In this document: positions 25,893-39,400 of the stretch, in pieces
How the letters are laid out: every line of letters starts with the position of its first letter
Numbering within the stretch: the stretch's first letter is position 1
Notes under the pieces: generated by a model
Seen by the model: only the letters and a program-made list of their open reading frames with translations
Databases searched by the model: none
Told to the model about the DNA's origin: nothing
Made by a program: the position numbers and the translations under genes
Origin: Eucalyptus grandis
Lineage: Eukaryota; Streptophyta; Magnoliopsida; Myrtales; Myrtaceae
Length of the DNA stretch: 64,000 nt
Reading direction: 5' to 3'
NCBI RefSeq assembly: GCF_016545825.1
Contig: NC_052615.1
Coordinates: 38,527,516 to 38,591,515 of the forward strand

Positions 25893-27356
25893 ATGGCGGG
25901 GACCTCAGCGTCCGCGACCACCGCAGCCGCCGCCGCGCCGTCGGCGGCGGCGATCAGGTCATGGAGGACGGGGTTCCTGACCCTGAGGGACGAGACGCTC
26001 ACGAGCCCTCCGAGAACTTCCCTCGCGGATCTCCTCCACGGCCTCATCTTCTCCAATCCCTCCGCCCTCGTCGCTGCCGCTCCTAACCTCCCGCCTCACG
26101 AGGTCCTTTCACGTTCTGCGATGAGAGTTGCTCTGCTTTTGGCCTTTTGTAACTGCCGTTATGCTCAACGTGTTGGAATTGATACGTCATTGTTGCGGGA
26201 GGCTCGTTTTTGGAGTTCTTGCTTTGTGTCATCGTTTAGTTTTCCCATTATAGATTGTTTGATGGCGTTGAATTTGATTGGTAATCATTTACGTTTGGGC
26301 GTTGATTGTTTTGTTGCTCGCTTTTCTGTCAGGTCACCTCAGATGTGCTATTCCTGATAGAACTGGTTTCAAGTGCGGATCTTGTTCATGGAAATGGGGG
26401 CTCTTTCTACACTCAGTTGTGTCACTTGGTATGGGTTTTCTTCGGCAAACCAGTTCTCCAGCTTATCATCTCTATTGAATGGGAAACTGCAGAGGCACTG
26501 AATGGGCTAATTCTTTGAATTGATTTGATTCCTTCAGGTTCATGATGTTACTCGACGTGTTTCATTGGATATAAATCCCTCTTCTTGGATGAGTATCCTC
26601 AACTCTTTTGATAAGTCTATGGAAGTTTTGGTGGGTGGAGAGGGAATGAAGGGTGGGCAGTTTGCCAATGCAGCTAGAATCAGGCCTATCATGGACTGCT
26701 TAGAGACTTTAAGGTCAGTGGATGAGTAGAGCTTGTCTGAATGCTCTAAGCATTCTTCCATATAAAAGATTTTCCTAAATGTTATTATAGGACAATGTGG
26801 CATATAAGAAAATATGCATCAGGTCATTCTCACTTTATTCTGTCAGCATTCTCTGCCTGCCTTTAGCAAGGTTGAAGTCTGCTGGATAATATTTTGACTC
26901 TAATTTTCTCATTGGTTCTTTTCAGATGCCTTATTGGTGCCTTCCACAGAAGATCATCTTTGTCTGAGAATATGGAGCTAGTGAAGTTTCTTTGCCACAA
27001 TGTCGCTCGCACCCGTGTGAAACTGCTTTCTTCATCTTATAGAAGTGGCAACAAGATACATGCTGCTTTTGCTGAGAAGAGAACACCTAGATTTAGCAGT
27101 TTATGGGAAGTTCAGACTCTTGCATTTACTATGCTTGGAGAAGCTTTCTCCAGAGTTGGTCCCTTGTTTCCTCCTGACATCTGGCAATTAGTCATCAAGG
27201 TATGCTTTGCATACCAATTTTTGTGGTCATTATGTTTGTGAAAGCATGCCCCACCTAAGTTTTTTTTTCGTCACTAATTAGGTGATACGGAAAGAGATGG
27301 ATCCTTTGGCGTCTATGAATCTGATTGTGGAAGACAATGTCATGTCCAAGTAATAT

Positions 27357-27403
<47 letters not shown>

Positions 27404-30400
27404 TGAGCACATCACGCTTGTTCATGCACATATGTGCACACGTGCTTCAATGAGAATAACCTTTTTCGTGCAATCTGGAGGATTGCCAGTTTTTTGGTGA
27501 CTGGATTACTTACCGAAGGAAAGTTTGGCACCTCCTCTGTGCAGGTTTTATGCTTCTCTGCTTCAGTGTCTGCATTTGGTTCTTGTGGAACCGAAGTGTT
27601 CCCTTTCTGACCATGTAAGTGGATCTTTTTGGACCCAATTACTAATTCCTATGCTAGATATGTTTACATATACATATGCAGCATGTGCTCAACTCGAGAA
27701 ATCCATTGCAGGTACCTGGTTTTGTAGCAGCTTTACGTGGATTTTTTACATATGGTCTCACAAGTAGCAGACTGCAACATGATTTCCCAATTGTTAGCTG
27801 GGAGGAGAAGGAAGCTAGTTCTGGGAGCTCAGGTTCGAGATTAGGTCAACAACAAAAAGCAGATCGTAAACCATATAGGCCTCCGCATTTACGGAAAAAG
27901 GACAGTTCTCGGTCTACGCACATTAAAATGTTGGATTCACAGAGTTCATCAGATCATGAATCTTCCACAATAGAGCTCATGTCATCAGATTCAGATTACA
28001 GCGATAGTGACAGCTTAGGAAGAGAAAGCAATGTTACACAGAGCTCTAAGGTCAGAATAGCCGCCATTCGTTGCATCCAGGTAATCTTACAACAAGATGA
28101 CTCTCTGCTTCCAAATTTGCTGAATACAAGATAAGTGTCATGCAAGGCTTTTGATGCTTGTGGCATATGGCTTTGCTCTCTAGGGTTTTTCACTTTCTTA
28201 CTTTGCCTTTTGAGAAACTTGTGTTGAGGCAATAACCAGCTCTGGATCAAATATATAGATAAATTTATTTTGGTGTAAGTGTGATGGTGGAGATATATAG
28301 AAAGTGAGACAAAAACCAGGTCTGGGTTAAATATATAGATAGTTATTAAGACATGAGTGTAATTCGTTAGAATTATTTCTTATTTACAACAGAATACCTC
28401 TCCATTTACGACATGGTAAACAAGTTATCAAGTTTACACTGAATTAAATTTTTTCTAGTTATGAGTTTTGCAAATTGTTAGGACCTTTTTTCCTGGCATA
28501 TGTGGTACTTGAGTTGCAACTGGCTCTGTCTGGTTCAGTCTAGTCTCTGGGCTTAAAGATTGGATGAGACATCTTCTTCCTGATGTGGTGAAGAGGGTTG
28601 GCTAGACTATATGACTGAAAAGATTAAATCCCTCTGTGCTTGAGCTTATCATGGCTGATATTCTGGTTGAGTTTGTTACTGTAAAATTTCTATTGTTTCC
28701 TTGGGTTTGTATGCGCTTAAGGCTTGGTAATATTTTGCAGCAATGGAATTCTCTTTTCTTTTCCAATTTTCTATGCCTGAAGAATGGCCATATAAATGAA
28801 TTGATCAAGATTAACATTCATCGTCTTTGCAGACTGAAAACTATGAGTGTTCATTAGAACCTTTTTAATTGACTCTTTTCTCTAATTGGTGAGAAGGACC
28901 TTTGTCAAGCTGATCACAAATCTTTCACAGCTCAGTGGACCATGATTCTACCCACCAGTGATGCACTAGAGTCAAGGTAGGGAGATCAATTCATTTTCCT
29001 TCACAGTGAACTGATTTTCTCATGTCATTGAACCTTGTGCATCCTTGTCCTTGTTTCATGATCTTATTCTGTCTACAGGAAATTAGATCCTACTCTGATG
29101 ACATGCTTGTTGTTCGATCCTTATTTGAAGGTACTTGTAGAATTCTATACGAGTTCCTTTCAGACCACTTCGGATTTATTGATACCCAAATAGTAATCCA
29201 ATCAGTTGCTGAATGTTCTATGAGAAATTATTTTAGTATTATGTCACATGGGTGAACCATTTCTTAAGGTTATCAGCCACTGTTTGGATTATTTTTCTGT
29301 ATTGTCTCTACCATTTTTGGTTCAATAATGATTAAAACTTTCATGTGGTTGCTCTTAGCTATTTTTTCCTGTGTCTAGGTGCGTATAGCAGCTACAACCA
29401 CTCTGGCTGTTGTGTTGGATGGTCCTTCATCTGCTTTTATGCAGATCGCAGAATACAGGGATTCCTCTAAGCTGGGATCTTTTACATCCTTATCAAGTTC
29501 CCTTGGCGAGATTTTAATGCAACTTCATAGAGGTACTTGAAGAGGGTTTTTTAGTGATTTTCTAGAAAATTTGCTTTCTCTGTACTTTAGCTTGGAGGGA
29601 GTAGAAGATTGCTGATATCAGGCTGAGGTAGCGCATGCAACCTGCAACGGTGCAGCCATTATTTTTTTAATAGTATCTGAATTAAATAGTGTGGTTTATT
29701 GTTGTATTGGCAGGAATCATCCACCTAATCATGCGTGAAACTCATAGTGGATTGCTGGGATCTTTGTTCAAGATTCTTATGCTCTTGATATCATCCACAC
29801 CGTAAGGATCACTTTGCTAGGAAATTGTTCTATTTTCCTTTACTCTCTTAAGATATTAAGATTCCATGATCTCCCCATGGCCAGTGCTTTAGACCAGGTG
29901 TACTTTCCTGTTGTTTTTTTTTTTTTTTGGTAAAGGTGTACTTTCCTGTTATTTCTTACTCCATTTATACATAATTATGGTTATTGATGGTGTTCATTCT
30001 ACAGATATATGAGAATGCCTCCTGAGTTGTTGCTGACTGTTATTAAATCTCTACAAGCCAGAATAGAAGAAGACTTCTCATCCAAAATGGATCAAACTAG
30101 TCTTCTGGTTAGCATACTAAATTTTGAATTATGAATATAGAATATGTGCTTATATTTAACCTTTGTAGTTTTATTCTTGACAGGCAGCTACAATCAGTTG
30201 TTTGACCGCGGCTCTGTCAACTTCATTCCCCTCAGTGCCAGTGCAAGAAATGCTCACTGGAGAAATATCGCAGGGTTAGTGGTATTCACTGAATTTGAGC
30301 ATGCCTACCACTTGGAATCTAGATGTACTTTAATCTGTTTTATTTCTTCAGAGACTTTATTATGTTTTCTTCACTTATGAGTACATGAGAGGCTCTCAAT

Positions 30401-33400
30401 CTTGTTCTTCAGGTTTCTCAAAGAACCAGAAGAAATTAGGTGTTCTGTCTACATTATTTAATCATTCCAAGCCACCTATGAACCTGACAACAAGATTTGA
30501 GGCTCTCCAGGTACGCTAATTATGGTGACTCTGAGGAATTTAGTAGGTTTGACAATATAATAGACAAACGACCAGGTGATGTAGTGTTCTTTTATTTATT
30601 TATTTTAAATATATAAGTACATGTTTTAGTTTATGTATTCTGAGAAATCAGGATGGAACTGGGACAAGGCAGTTATAGCATGTCTATTTATGGTTAAATC
30701 TGATATTTCAACGAACATAGTGAATGTGGAAATATGTATACAGTTGCAGAGGTGCCAATTGAAGGTCTTGGCATATCACGTTGTCCTGTCTAATTTAGCC
30801 ATTCTTTTAGAAATTCTAAGCCAAAAGTTAAGCAATTAGGAGGAGGGAGAGTATGTGCTCATAAGGCCACTAAATCCCAGACGCAAATGAGCTGAGATGC
30901 CATCAACACCCTCAACGTGCAACCCTGGATGAGATCACATGAAGAACACATGTGGACATGAATTACTGGGAATATGATGAATAAGAACCAGACACTAAGG
31001 GAATGGAGTGCAACAATGAAATTGAAACCTGGCTTTGACACCATTATAGAGAATCCAACCCACCATATCACATTTGGGAATCCAAGCATGACTTTAGGGA
31101 GTAATGGTCTGTTGCTTTTGACATTTTGAATAACCTATTTTGGGGGTCAAGTGCCCCATACATCTGCTTTGTAATTTTATTCTTTACATTAAAAGTTGTA
31201 AACAAGCTCCCTTTGGCTTTGAGTTCCTTCTGTACATGGCTTGGCACCTGCTTGGTGCCTCATATTGAATCGCTATTACTCATGAAAAAAAGAAAATGGA
31301 ATTATAAGTACTCATTTAAATACTTGCCTACTGTAATTCTGATTGAATGATCTGAAAGTCTCAATATCATGATGTTGAGTCATTCTGAAAATCTTCTACA
31401 TTTACTTTTGCTGCAGGGTATTAGAGCTGTATCACACAATTACCCGAGCATAATGCTAGGGTGCTGGCAACTAGTTTTCTCAGTCATTTATGTTAACCTT
31501 GGAGTTGGTGAGTTCCATAGGAGTGCATGCAGAGGACAAAGTGGAAATATATGTGGGGTCCTTGGGGAGAAAGTCATTGCAGCGGCTGTCAAGGTGTGAA
31601 ATATTTTACCCTCCTTCCACATTCTGTAGTTTGTTTCAGTGCTAGTAACGACACCAGCACTTCTGCTATATAGCATAACCACTTGCAGTCGTGGTCTTTT
31701 TGCTGTTAATACTCATGGATCCAAAGCGGTCCGACCCTTCCCCAGACCCCATGCATCGCTGGAACTTCGTGCACCAATACTCTTCGATCCAACCAATGGT
31801 GTTTTGTTACTTTTGGTTTTTCGAGTGACTGTCTTACTGTGTCTGAATCAGTTGACCACTAATACAATTAAGTATTTTGTAGTTAACTTTTTTCATGTTC
31901 CTTTTTTAAAAGTGCAGAGAACCTTTAAAATGGAAGGTTATCCAAGTATATAGGAGATAATGCTTATGGTAGTCTTTAATCGAATTCTTTTTGGCAATAT
32001 TATTGCTTGATGACCCATGTATACTATTGTCACGAAGCGTTCAAAGAATCTGGTGCATGGCTTATCTGGGATGAATCTCGCACTGCCTTTTAAAAATAAC
32101 ATCAAAATGTGTTCTAAGGTTCTATTTGTGTGGTATTTCAACCTTTCATCTCCTCTTGGAAAAAAATGCCATACATTTTTCTTTTTTTGTAGATTATGCA
32201 CCTATTTCTCTGGGTAGATTGGTAGATCGCTTTAGTCTCCAGATTTTGCTTCCTTTCTTGCTCTCTTAACTTTATTTTTATCCCATATTGCTTGTCATTG
32301 ATAATCTTGCAACTTAAAAGAACCATTTTAAGCGATGCAATATATAGGTAAAATTGACACTTACTATAGACAAGCAGCATAGTTAATACTTTTCATGTGT
32401 TCAAGTCAAACCAAATTTGAGTTTTTTCTTTTTATTTTTTTATTTTATGTTAACTTTATAATCCAATCGTCAGGTTTTGGATGAATGTCTTCGAGCAATT
32501 TGTGGATTTAGAGGAACTGAAGATCTATGTGATGATAGATTAATTGATAGCCCTTTTGCATCTGACTTTGTGAGGATGAAGAAGATCTCATCTGCCCCAA
32601 CGTATATTATAGAAAGCCCAGATAATTCCAGAGACAATTCTGAAGCAAGTCATACAGGAAGTGAGCAGTGGTGTGAGGCAATTGAGAAATATTTGTCACT
32701 GACCTTGTGGCACACTTCTTCACTGGTTGGTTGACTACTCATCCCCAAATGTACATTGATCATAGTATAAGTAACCTTTGAAAAGTACCTTCTGCTTTTC
32801 TTTGTCCGTCAAAATCACTGTTTGTTGAGAAAGGAAGCAAACGCTCTTCTACATAATAATATTTGCTGAAATAGCTCCCACCACAGTACCAAAAGACTTG
32901 CTTACTTAATATAAGACAAGATGTATGTGTTTGTAGTTGACTAAGTTTTTTGTCAAAACACAATGATTTCTATCAGTGCAGTAATTACTGATAAGATGTT
33001 AATTGGACATCATTTTTGGCATAAAAGCCACATTTAGCTGTTTCTCTATTTACAACTTATATCTTTTTTTTCCCCTCTCATTTAAATAGTTAGGAGAAGC
33101 TGTTGACATTTAGAATGCAATTTTCTTAACTGAAGCTCTCTCTCTCTCTCTCTCTCTCCTTGTTTTTGTTTTTGGGCCTGCTAGGTGAGAACAGCATCCG
33201 TCACTTCTTTTGCTGGTATAACTTCCTCGGCATTCAATTCGCTGCCAAAGCTCAAACAGGATTTCATTCTGTCTTCTACAGTAGGTTCTCTAATCAAATT
33301 TTTAAGCCTAACATTTCCCTTCGTTTGCTCATGAACACCAGCATTGTTTTTCCCTATTGAATGTCGATTGACCTTTGAAAACTGTAGATGAATGCTGCTT

Positions 33401-36400
33401 TGGAAGATGCTGTACCTTCTGTCAGGTCTGCTGCTTGTCGAGCCATTGGTGTGATTGCATGTTTTCCAGAAGTTTCTCAGAGGTAGTCAAACAACTGGCT
33501 ATAATAAGGATCAAAATATGGCGGTAGTTAGTATCGTATTGAAGAAGAACATGCATAAAATAATATCTACTAAGAAGTTAATCTTTGTAGTGCAGAGATT
33601 GTTGACAAGTTGATTCATGCCGTGGAAGTTAACACCCGTGATTCCATAGTTTCGGTACTCTTTTGTTTCGCTTGTGGCTTTTTAGGATTTTTTTGAGGTG
33701 GGATTAAGCATGAGTATATGTTTCAGGTGCGTGTGACAGCCTGTTGGGCCTTGGCAAACATATGTGATTCTCTCCGTCACTGTTTTGGTGACATACACCA
33801 AATGGAGCTTCTAGGTTAATCTAAAAGGCATTAGAATTTTTTTCTTAAACGGATGGTGTTCACCTATTTATAATTATTTTAATCTTTTGTCCTATAGAAT
33901 TGGAGAAATGTGATCGACGTTTGGCCTTCTTAGTTGAGTGTGCTTTGCGTTTAACCAATGACGGAGACAAGGTAAGTGTGATATTGACTCGAAACATTTT
34001 CTACAAGCCATTTTTTGCATTATGTTCCAGGTCCATGATGAAGTACATGAACATGAATCTCTGTATGCTGGGTTGATGATGGTGTGCTTTTGGGTTTATT
34101 TGATATAGGGTGCACATGACCAAATTTCTGGAACAGAAATTGATTTTTGACCAGAAATTGATTTCTCAATTTCTGAAATTCTTCAATTCTATTTCTGAAA
34201 TAGAAATCTGTTTCAGAAATAGAAAAATCAAATTGCGTTATTAAACGGATTTCTGTTCCAAAACTGTTCCGGGGAATAGAGAAATTGAGAAGTAGAAATT
34301 TTATCATGCGCGCCCATAGTAGTCACATATGGGTCCTATATTCTCGCCAGCATTGCATGTTTTTGGAGTTGTCTAATGCTTTTTGCTTGTACTTTTTACT
34401 TGTATGATTTTGGCTTTGACTTGTTTTAACAGCGAACTATTAAGTTCCTCTAAATACGGTACATATTGACAAAGTTTTCAGAATTTTGAGCCATTTCATT
34501 TATCTTTTTCATGTTTTGGCAAGAATGATCCCATCTATTTATTGACTTAAAATAAGTTGCCTCAAAACCCCAAACAAGTCCTAACCAATGATGTATCAAT
34601 TAGAAGGTGCCTCTCTCTCTCTCTCAAACAGAAGGAAAGAGGAAAGGAAAAGAAAGGATAGACATGATAAACATGATAATTCTGTGCACTTAATTATCAG
34701 GAAAGTTCAGGTTGGGGGAGGGGGGTTCCTTCAGCTTTATGTCATTTATAGAAGCAGGAACCTGTGGATTTTCCAACTCCTTTACCATGTCTGGGGGTGA
34801 ACTGGTTTGTTAGAAAGGAAAAGATCTTCCGCCACCTCACCATTTATAACTTGTTAGTTTTGGAGGAAACTAATTAGTACTATGTATATGTCAGAAAATG
34901 GGTAAGAATAGTAGGAGTGCCATAACTTTTTCTTCACTCACTTGAGTGCCACAAATTTGAAAAATTAATCACTTTGAGTGCTATCGGCGATTTGCTAAGC
35001 CAGAAAATCCAATGTGGCAATCAGTCGTCCTACATGGCTTCGTTAGTGTTGATGTCGAAATTTTTTTTAATATTGTTAAAATATTTTTTGAATTTGTTAT
35101 ATTTCCTTTTTCTTTTCCTTTTTCCCTTTCTTTAGGGCTAGCAAGGATGGCTGGCGAGGGTCACTAGCGACTGTTGCTGGCTGTGAAACCCTCGTGTAGA
35201 TTGGGCAAGGGCTGCCTTGCCTTCAATCGGGAAGGCCCTGGGCAAGGCCGTCACGAATTGCCAGATCTAGGTGAGGTGGCCTCGCCCAAGGCCTTCATGG
35301 CTGAGGGGGAGGTGGCCCTCTAGGCGAGGGTTTTGCGGTCGGTGCCGGCCCAGAAAAAAAAAGGGAAAAAAAAAAAAAATCCACGTTGGATGAGAAGTTA
35401 TTAAAAGAATCTATGTAGGATGATTTGCTGAAATCGGCACTCAAATGATCGATTTTACTTCGATATGGTACTCGAGTGAGCAAAAAAAAAGTTATGGCAC
35501 TCTTGCTATTCTTCTCCCGTCAAAAAAGGAGAGGGGGAAATTAATTAGTAATGAGATTATAAAAACATAATATGTTGGCTTTTGCTTGTATCAATCATCA
35601 AGGGTAAGATTTGCTGCTTATGGATCCAATTAGATGAATTCAAAAAAGGCATAATGACTGCAAAATGCCACTTGGCTTTGAGAAAGGCTCTATTTGTCAA
35701 TAATAGGCTTGTGTATACATGATATATTTAGGTTTGGCAATTAGATTATTGTGCACGAGGATTGGGATTTCAAAGGATATCATTATTCCATGAACAGGTG
35801 GGGTCATACTATGCAATGATACTCTCTGAAAGAACTGTACGCAAGATAATGTTGGAATTGGTTAAGTTAAAATACTGAAAGGTGACTAATTTGAATGTTG
35901 GTTTTTGATTTATTAAAGAATGACCTATTCTTCCTCCAAATAAGATCTTAATTGTCTATAAGGCAATTAAGATTATAAGCAGACATGGTAAGAGTTTACT
36001 GGACTTTGAATCAACTGGTTTGATGAGTATATATATTTTTTTCACACTAGGTATCAATATTTGTCCAACTACATGTCCATTTATTGTTGATTTTATTTGA
36101 CTTGTGGAAGCACAAGGGATTCATCCCAAAGCATTTTCCCATTCATGCTATTTTCAAATTTAGAGCTCAAGTGTGTTGTTTGGCTAGCTTTCTGTGATGT
36201 CATCTCAATCTAGGCCTAGCAACTTGCAACTGTATAACTTTTGAAGTAAAAAAGGTTTCTATAGTTGAAAAAATTCTCATTTTCCCAGAGGAGCTCCTGT
36301 TTGCCCGCTACTCTGTTCACTCGAGGCTTTTCTTTCTCGTCCTCTGATCTCCTCTCTAGGTAAAGTCAAATGCTGTACGGGCTCTTGGGAGTCTTTCCCG

Positions 36401-39400
36401 ATTTGTCAAGTGTACAAGCTTACCTGGTGATCATGAGAGGCGTGCAGAATGTACAAGTTCATCTAGGACTAGCAGCTCTGAGGGACATCCAACGACCATC
36501 TATCTGCAGAATCAGAGACAATTGTCCGGTGCAGCTTCTTGTGGAGGTTCTGATATGTTAGGAAGGATGGTCCAGGCTTTTCTTTCCTGTGTGACGACAG
36601 GGAACGTTAAGGTGCACGGGGGATAACCTCTCCAGTCGTTCTTTTGTAGTTAGTGTTGATTCCTGAATATTATCTAAATTGAAGTTCTTTAACAGGTCCA
36701 ATGGAATGTTTGTCATGCGTTGAGTAATTTATTTCGTAATGAGACACTGCAGCTGAGAGATGAGGATTGGTATGTCCTGCTAAATTTGCCTCACATTTCA
36801 TTTCATTGTTCAGTCTCACGCATTGTTCAATGGCTTTCTATCCTGACAATCTTATTTGCATTTGATGGTTTCCTGTTTTTTCTCAACTCATTGTTCCCTC
36901 CCCTCTTCTCTTGATTTTCTGTTGCTAATATATTGTGCCTCACTGCATGTATCTCTCTTTCTCTGACAATACTTACTATTGTATGGACATTCTCAATGTA
37001 ATAGGTTCTGCACCTTCATTTTTATTGCAGGGCTCCATCGGTTTTCAGTATTCTTTTATTACTTCTACGTGATTCTTCTAACTTCAAGATCAGGATACAA
37101 GCTGCTGCTGCTCTAGCTGTTCCAGCATCAAAACGTTGTGAGTACCGGTTGCAGTTTATTTGTTCAATTTAAAAGTATCGTTTTGGTGGACTTAGTAAGT
37201 GGTCTATGTATGGTCACTTTTAGCGCAACATGTTAATTTGTTATTACTTATTCTACAAGTAATGCGCTTTCTGTCCTGGATAAGATGAAGTGAAACGGAA
37301 AAGAGGAGAGGGATGCGAGCCAAAAACTGATCCAGACATGAAACAAAAGAGAATTTGATTTAGTACAGATTGATTGCAACAGCATGGAAAACCTAATTTA
37401 CTCGATAGTTAGCTAAACTATTCTTAATTTGGGATTTTTCAGACTTATATGCGAAGTGATAGCATAGGTTAGTCAGGATTTAGAGTTTCTGTTTTGCACA
37501 GAAAGAATGATAGTTGTTTAGCAGTTTGAGGGTATCATCCTTGTTGTCTTTTTAAGCAGGTATACCATGAGATGCTACCATGTGGCTTTGCATCTTGGAA
37601 GAGATCTTGATAGCCATTGAAAAAATAAAACCTGCTGACCAACTATAAAAAATACAATCTGATATCAAGTAATAACTGAGAGTTATCAGCCAATCATGCT
37701 GGAAATTAGTGTCTATGAGTTGGTGCTGGATCAAGTTAGTTCTCTGATCCATGCTTTTCATGGCCTTCCAACATCTTGACTTTCCATGGGTCCACAAGAA
37801 TGCCGATCCATTTTCTTATTTTTTGTACTTGAAGAATACGAGGAAGAAACCCTTTATTTTAAGCACATCAAAGGCTTTGCACAATATTTTATTTCTTCTA
37901 ATACCATGTTCGCTCTTTTGCTTGATGCAGATTATGGTAGATCCTTCTCAGATGTGGTCCAAGGGTTGGAGCATGTGCTTGAGAATCTTGGCTCGGATCA
38001 AGTAGCAAACCCCTCTAGTTTCAAGTATAGAGTTGCACTTGAGAAGCAGGTTGGGTAACATTCCATCTTATTTCCTCATTTTGGTGCCTTACTTTGTAAA
38101 AGAAGATGCCTTTGACATGTTACTTCTGGGACTTTCACTCAAAGTATTTGACTGATGATATGGGTACAATACTGTCAAGTTGAATCGCACATCACTTATA
38201 ATGTATCATATGTACATATAGCCACCCTTCATATTATAACTTTAAAATTTTGGGTTGTTTATGTTAATGATATTTTGTGGGATTATTACTAACTATTCTA
38301 AAAGTTTAAGTTAATAGGTCAAGGGAGACCACATGAATATATAAAGCATTCAGGACCAGTTGTCAAGCGATATGGGAAAATACTTCAAGACCCCTCTCAC
38401 ATGCACGCTCGTCGATTACGAGCAGCAAGTGAACACATTATCAATTGATCATGCACATTCGCAAAAGGGATAGCACTGGCTTTGATACCATGTTAGAAAT
38501 TCCAACTCAAAAGCTTAAACTTTTAGAATAGTTGGCTGTGATTCCATCAAATTTCACATGGTATCAGACCCTAACGCTTCCCTCTCAAACTCATCACTCG
38601 TAAAAGATTCACAATAACTTGCCGGCATAAAATAGGGGTCGTGCCTATTCCACAATAGCCAAGCCAAACCGAGCACGTCTAAGCAAGCTGCTTACATGCG
38701 AGGGATGTGGAAGTATAATCCCACATATCTTAAATATGCAATTGTGCCTTATATACATGTGGTCTCCATCCACCTAATGGGTTAAGTTTTTTGGTTGACA
38801 TTCTAACAGATATAACCATACTTTTCATGCTGTAAAATGTTAACTTTTTAGCATCTCTAATATTTCTTTTCAGTTGAAACCTAGAGCACAACTTGATAGC
38901 TGGAGTCCAGCTTGTGCCTCTTATGCAGTTTGGTTATTGAACATTTTTTTTTATTTTTTTTTTTTTTGAAAAAGAATGTCAGAGCAAAAGCAAGAACCTC
39001 TCTTTTATTTGGTTGCATATCCTTTGTTGTTGCACCTGTGGTAAGCTTAGTTTAAAAAGTAAGAAGATCAAGAGTAGGATACTAGAAGTTTGCATAAAAT
39101 TTGATTTACAGCAGCAATAGCAGTAATGACAATGACAAATGGATCATTTCTTGCTGTGTAGGATTGTTGTATGGATCTTCTTATGCCATTGCACTTTATT
39201 TTTAACCATGTGCATAATATTTGTTTTGGCAAATTTGATAAAATCTTCTGGACTTTCCAGTAGGCTAGTACTTATAGCAAGTTTATTTGGTTTATTTGGT
39301 TTTCTTTTTTTGTATCTTCTGTTGCATATTCTTATTTATTGTCCCTTTATCTTCTGCAGTTGACCTCCTCAATGCTACACGTCATCAGCCTTGTCTGGAG

